DNA from: Planctomycetota bacterium
GTDB taxonomy: Bacteria; Planctomycetota; Phycisphaerae; UBA1845; PWPN01
DNA length: 7,394 nucleotides
Reading direction: 5' to 3'
Assembly (NCBI GenBank): GCA_020346805.1
Contig: CP070790.1
Location: 2,169,601 to 2,176,994 of the forward strand
Part shown: piece after piece, positions 5,579 to 7,394 of the stretch
How the letters are laid out: each line of letters opens with the position of its first letter
How positions within the stretch are numbered: position 1 is the stretch's first letter
The notes under the pieces: model-generated
What the model was told of the DNA's origin: nothing
Seen by the model: only the letters and a program-made list of their open reading frames with translations
Databases searched by the model: none
Program-made: the position numbers and the translations under genes

Positions 5579-6862
5579 CTAATTTTGATCCTGGTGTTGG
5601 CCGCGTTTGTATGCCGGACCAAAATGGATGTTCAAGAAGTCAAATAGATGTTTCGTATATCCATCAGGGTCTGTGGTAACGATGTTACTATGAGGGCCCG
5701 GGCCAAACCAAATCTCGTGGGGACCTTTAGCCGCATCGTATAAGCGCCGAGAATGAGATTTGGGCATAACGAAATCATCTTGGCCGTGTATTATAAGCAC
5801 CGGTCGCAGGCCGATCTCAGATATTGCTTTCTCTGCAGACACGGTAAAGAAATTGGCGCCGGTTTGAACGGACATGGCGGCCAGAAGGATATTTGTTAGA
5901 AATGGTCCGATTATTGGCAGGCGGCGGGCATGGTGCATGGCTAACTCACCATGCGAAGCGAACGGGCTGTCGAGGATAACCGCGTCGATGCGTGGATCTT
6001 CTGCCGCCGCCAAAATCAAAGCCATCGATCCTAAAGACGAACCGAGACCTATGATCAGGCGTGATTGATCGGACCGTTCGCGTTTCAACCAATTGACCAC
6101 TGCGATAACATCCGTCTTTTCATGAATACCATAAGTTGTAGTTCGACCACTACTACCGCCGTGAGCACGGAAATCGAAAAAAACCACGTTGTATCCTTTG
6201 TAGGCCAATGGACCGAGAAACCATACAAAGTTGCCCTTGTTGGCACCGGCACCATGACATATGATGATCGTTCGTTCCGCATTTTCTTCACCGATGAACC
6301 AACCATCAAGCGTTAATCCATCATTTGTCCGAATACGTATCGATTCATATTTCATATTGAAAATGGATTGAGGATCCTGGCCATCGGTCAGTTTGCAGCG
6401 ATGTGTCAGTACTGTACTGAGAAACAAAGGAATAAAGATTATCACCGTCAATGTCGCTCGGCATATCGGAATCAGACGAATTATGAAAGGTGCCCGAAGG
6501 CCGCCCCGGCGCCGCATACGCCCCCAGCGTACCCACTTTTGCCCCAGTCGGCCGACCGTTCTAACCCAAATGGTCCAAGCCAGACGCCAACCGATGGTAA
6601 ACCACAACACAATTATTACTTCTACAGCAGGGACTTTTGCTCGCGCTATTTGGGCGACAATTATAAGAGCTCCCCAAATCAATAGAGTCATAATGATCAC
6701 ATAGACTACTAATGATTTGTATCGCACTCGACGACAACCAGGAAATCGCCAAAGTAAAAACGACCCCAGTAAAATCGGTGCAAACAGGAAGATCAACAAA
6801 CCCGAAGAATAATTCATCTTTACAACGTTTCCTATATACCTAATATAACCGTTCCTTCCCAT
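5579..6862 (-). CDS. Membrane-anchored alpha/beta hydrolase (S33 / Bem46-like)
   Basis: Up to 427 residues. The first 155 or so hold about four hydrophobic segments (near 19-38, 49-71, 79-100, 137-153) with basic loops, including a strongly positive stretch at 105-123. The rest is an alpha/beta hydrolase: strand and oxyanion loop IICHGAGANKGN (200-211), DFRAHGGSSGR (230-240), nucleophile elbow GSSLG (274-278, serine 276), acid in HGQDDFVMP (359-367, probably D363) and catalytic histidine H391 in GPGPHSN. The order and spacing fit serine hydrolases of the Bem46/ABHD13 group, which act on acyl esters or peptides. The true substrate is unknown, but the membrane anchor and envelope-gene neighbours make a lipid or acyl-ester substrate reasonable. 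The ATG at 6862 lacks a ribosome site. An internal ATG at 6817 (residue 16, MNYSSGLL) has AGGA upstream, though about 12 bases away, and begins just before the first membrane segment, so 6817 may be the real start. The gene is convergent with lptG, only 12 bases apart, with no visible terminator between them. Confidence 0.85.
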   Translation of the reverse strand: MGRNGYIRYIGNVVKMNYSSGLLIFLFAPILLGSFLLWRFPGCRRVRYKSLVVYVIIMTLLIWGALIIVAQIARAKVPAVEVIIVLWFTIGWRLAWTIWVRTVGRLGQKWVRWGRMRRRGGLRAPFIIRLIPICRATLTVIIFIPLFLSTVLTHRCKLTDGQDPQSIFNMKYESIRIRTNDGLTLDGWFIGEENAERTIIICHGAGANKGNFVWFLGPLAYKGYNVVFFDFRAHGGSSGRTTTYGIHEKTDVIAVVNWLKRERSDQSRLIIGLGSSLGSMALILAAAEDPRIDAVILDSPFASHGELAMHHARRLPIIGPFLTNILLAAMSVQTGANFFTVSAEKAISEIGLRPVLIIHGQDDFVMPKSHSRRLYDAAKGPHEIWFGPGPHSNIVTTDPDGYTKHLFDFLNIHFGPAYKRGQHQDQN

Positions 6863-6980
6863 TAGATATTATGCACATAGCCTAAGGGTTCTCCAGAGAG
6901 TATATGATATTTATCTTTCCAAACGGTTTTTACCCTCCATCCGACTGGACGGAAAGTGGATATTCGGTCATGCTGTTACT
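6863..6980. promoter_or_regulatory. Divergent intergenic region between hydrolase and glycosyltransferase genes
   Basis: These 118 bases separate two genes that are read away from each other, so promoters in both directions are expected here. On the plus strand TATGAT (6903-6908) is a good -10-like hexamer, but no matching -35 was found at the usual distance. No convincing pair was found on the minus strand. No operator-like palindrome stands out. Confidence 0.35.
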
Positions 6981-7002
6981 ATGGATTCAGTGACAGCCAT
7001 AG
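6979..7002 (+). other. Small hairpin over the glycosyltransferase start codon
   Basis: CTATGG (6979-6984) and CCATAG (6997-7002) form a perfect 6-base stem with a 12-base loop, and the ATG at 6981-6983 lies within the 5' arm. If this ATG is used, the fold could limit initiation. A 6-base stem can also be chance, or the real start may be the ATG at 7026. Confidence 0.25.
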
Positions 7003-7394
7003 ACAAAGGGCCTGTAAAGACACCAATGGACCGGTTTTTGGATCTGCTGGTGATTGTGGTCCTGATCGCTTTGCCCATTCGGCTATATGTAGCCAATCAG
7101 ACGGTAATGATCAGCCGGGATGGTGTGGTCTTTATCTGGTATGCACAAAAGCTGGCCGAACATCCCATCGCTCAAATGAAATCCCAGGCCCACCATCCCT
7201 TTTATCCCGCTGCCGTATTGGCTTCTCATAAGTTGTTGCAGATCATAAGACCGGTTATTCCCGTCTTGCCTGATGATCCGGTATTGAGTTGGCAGTTGGC
7301 GGCAAAGACCGTAACCATGATCGGCGGGCTGGCCGTGGTGGTGGCGGTTTATTGTCTGGCAAACCTGTTATTCGACCACCGAGTCGGCATGATA
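6981..7394 (+). CDS. GT-C type membrane glycosyltransferase, N-terminal part (runs off window)
   Basis: The plus-strand frame is open from the ATG at 6981 to the last base (138 codons, no stop), so only the N-terminus is seen. After a short cytoplasmic start comes a first membrane segment (about 19-38). A luminal/periplasmic loop follows, with ISRDGVVFIWYAQKLAEHP (44-62) and HHPFYP (71-76), then a further hydrophobic segment (about 112-130). An acidic residue just after the first membrane helix (D47 here) is the hallmark catalytic position of GT-C enzymes of the GT39/ArnT/PMT_2 type, and an HPxYP motif in the same loop is common in planctomycete members. These enzymes use polyprenyl-phosphate sugars to glycosylate lipids or proteins on the outer face of the inner membrane. 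Acceptor and sugar cannot be told. The start is uncertain: no Shine-Dalgarno precedes 6981, and the second in-frame ATG at 7026 (MDRFLDLL) sits just before the helix. Confidence 0.75.
   Translation, partial: MDSVTAIDKGPVKTPMDRFLDLLVIVVLIALPIRLYVANQTVMISRDGVVFIWYAQKLAEHPIAQMKSQAHHPFYPAAVLASHKLLQIIRPVIPVLPDDPVLSWQLAAKTVTMIGGLAVVVAVYCLANLLFDHRVGMI

Noticed and set aside
6368..6704. Two overlapping plus-strand frames of about 105 codons opposite the hydrolase N-terminus
   Set aside because: Pro/Arg-rich shadows of the membrane-segment codons of the minus-strand hydrolase; no start signal or motif.
6956..7231. Plus-strand 91-codon frame overlapping the glycosyltransferase start
   Set aside because: It is Cys/Ser-rich with no motif and stops at 7231, whereas the frame starting at 6981 gives membrane helices and GT-C motifs.

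Overview
The window looks like a chromosomal cell-envelope region of a Gram-negative-type (diderm) bacterium, most likely a planctomycete of the Phycisphaerae type. This rests on three things: an LPS-transport permease pair, a PEP-CTERM tail with the IPEP...LALGG...RRRR ending common in that group, and start codons mostly lacking a strong Shine-Dalgarno. The assignment is an inference from protein style; there is no rRNA or other marker gene in the window.

Layout. Positions 1-98 form a long imperfect palindrome (repeat-element-like). Positions 173-2077 (minus) encode a one-piece fusion of an LplT-type MFS transporter and a PlsC-type acyltransferase. Positions 2078-2803 form a gene-poor stretch of about 730 bases packed with small elements: a candidate promoter for the fusion gene, a broken-off PEP-CTERM tail (2270-2404, minus), a direct repeat (2415-2478), a strong 51-nt hairpin with an outer inverted repeat (2496-2592), a possible pseudoknot (2612-2656) and an intrinsic terminator (2682-2707, plus). 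Positions 2804-5566 (plus) hold lptF and lptG, separated by 12 bases and clearly co-transcribed. Positions 5579-6862 (minus) encode a membrane-anchored alpha/beta hydrolase convergent with lptG. A 118-base divergent intergenic region follows, and at 6981 begins a plus-strand GT-C type membrane glycosyltransferase that runs off the right edge.

How the genes may work together. LptF and LptG are the two membrane subunits of the ABC machine that extracts lipopolysaccharide from the inner membrane. The MFS-acyltransferase fusion probably moves a lysolipid across the inner membrane and re-acylates it. The GT-C enzyme probably transfers a sugar from a polyprenyl carrier onto an envelope substrate. 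The shared theme is envelope lipid and glycan handling, though only lptF-lptG form a visible operon. The most interesting protein feature is the oversized periplasmic part of LptF, which may hold an extra LptC/OstA-like beta module. No CRISPR array, toxin-antitoxin pair, phage gene, transposase, tRNA or rRNA was seen.
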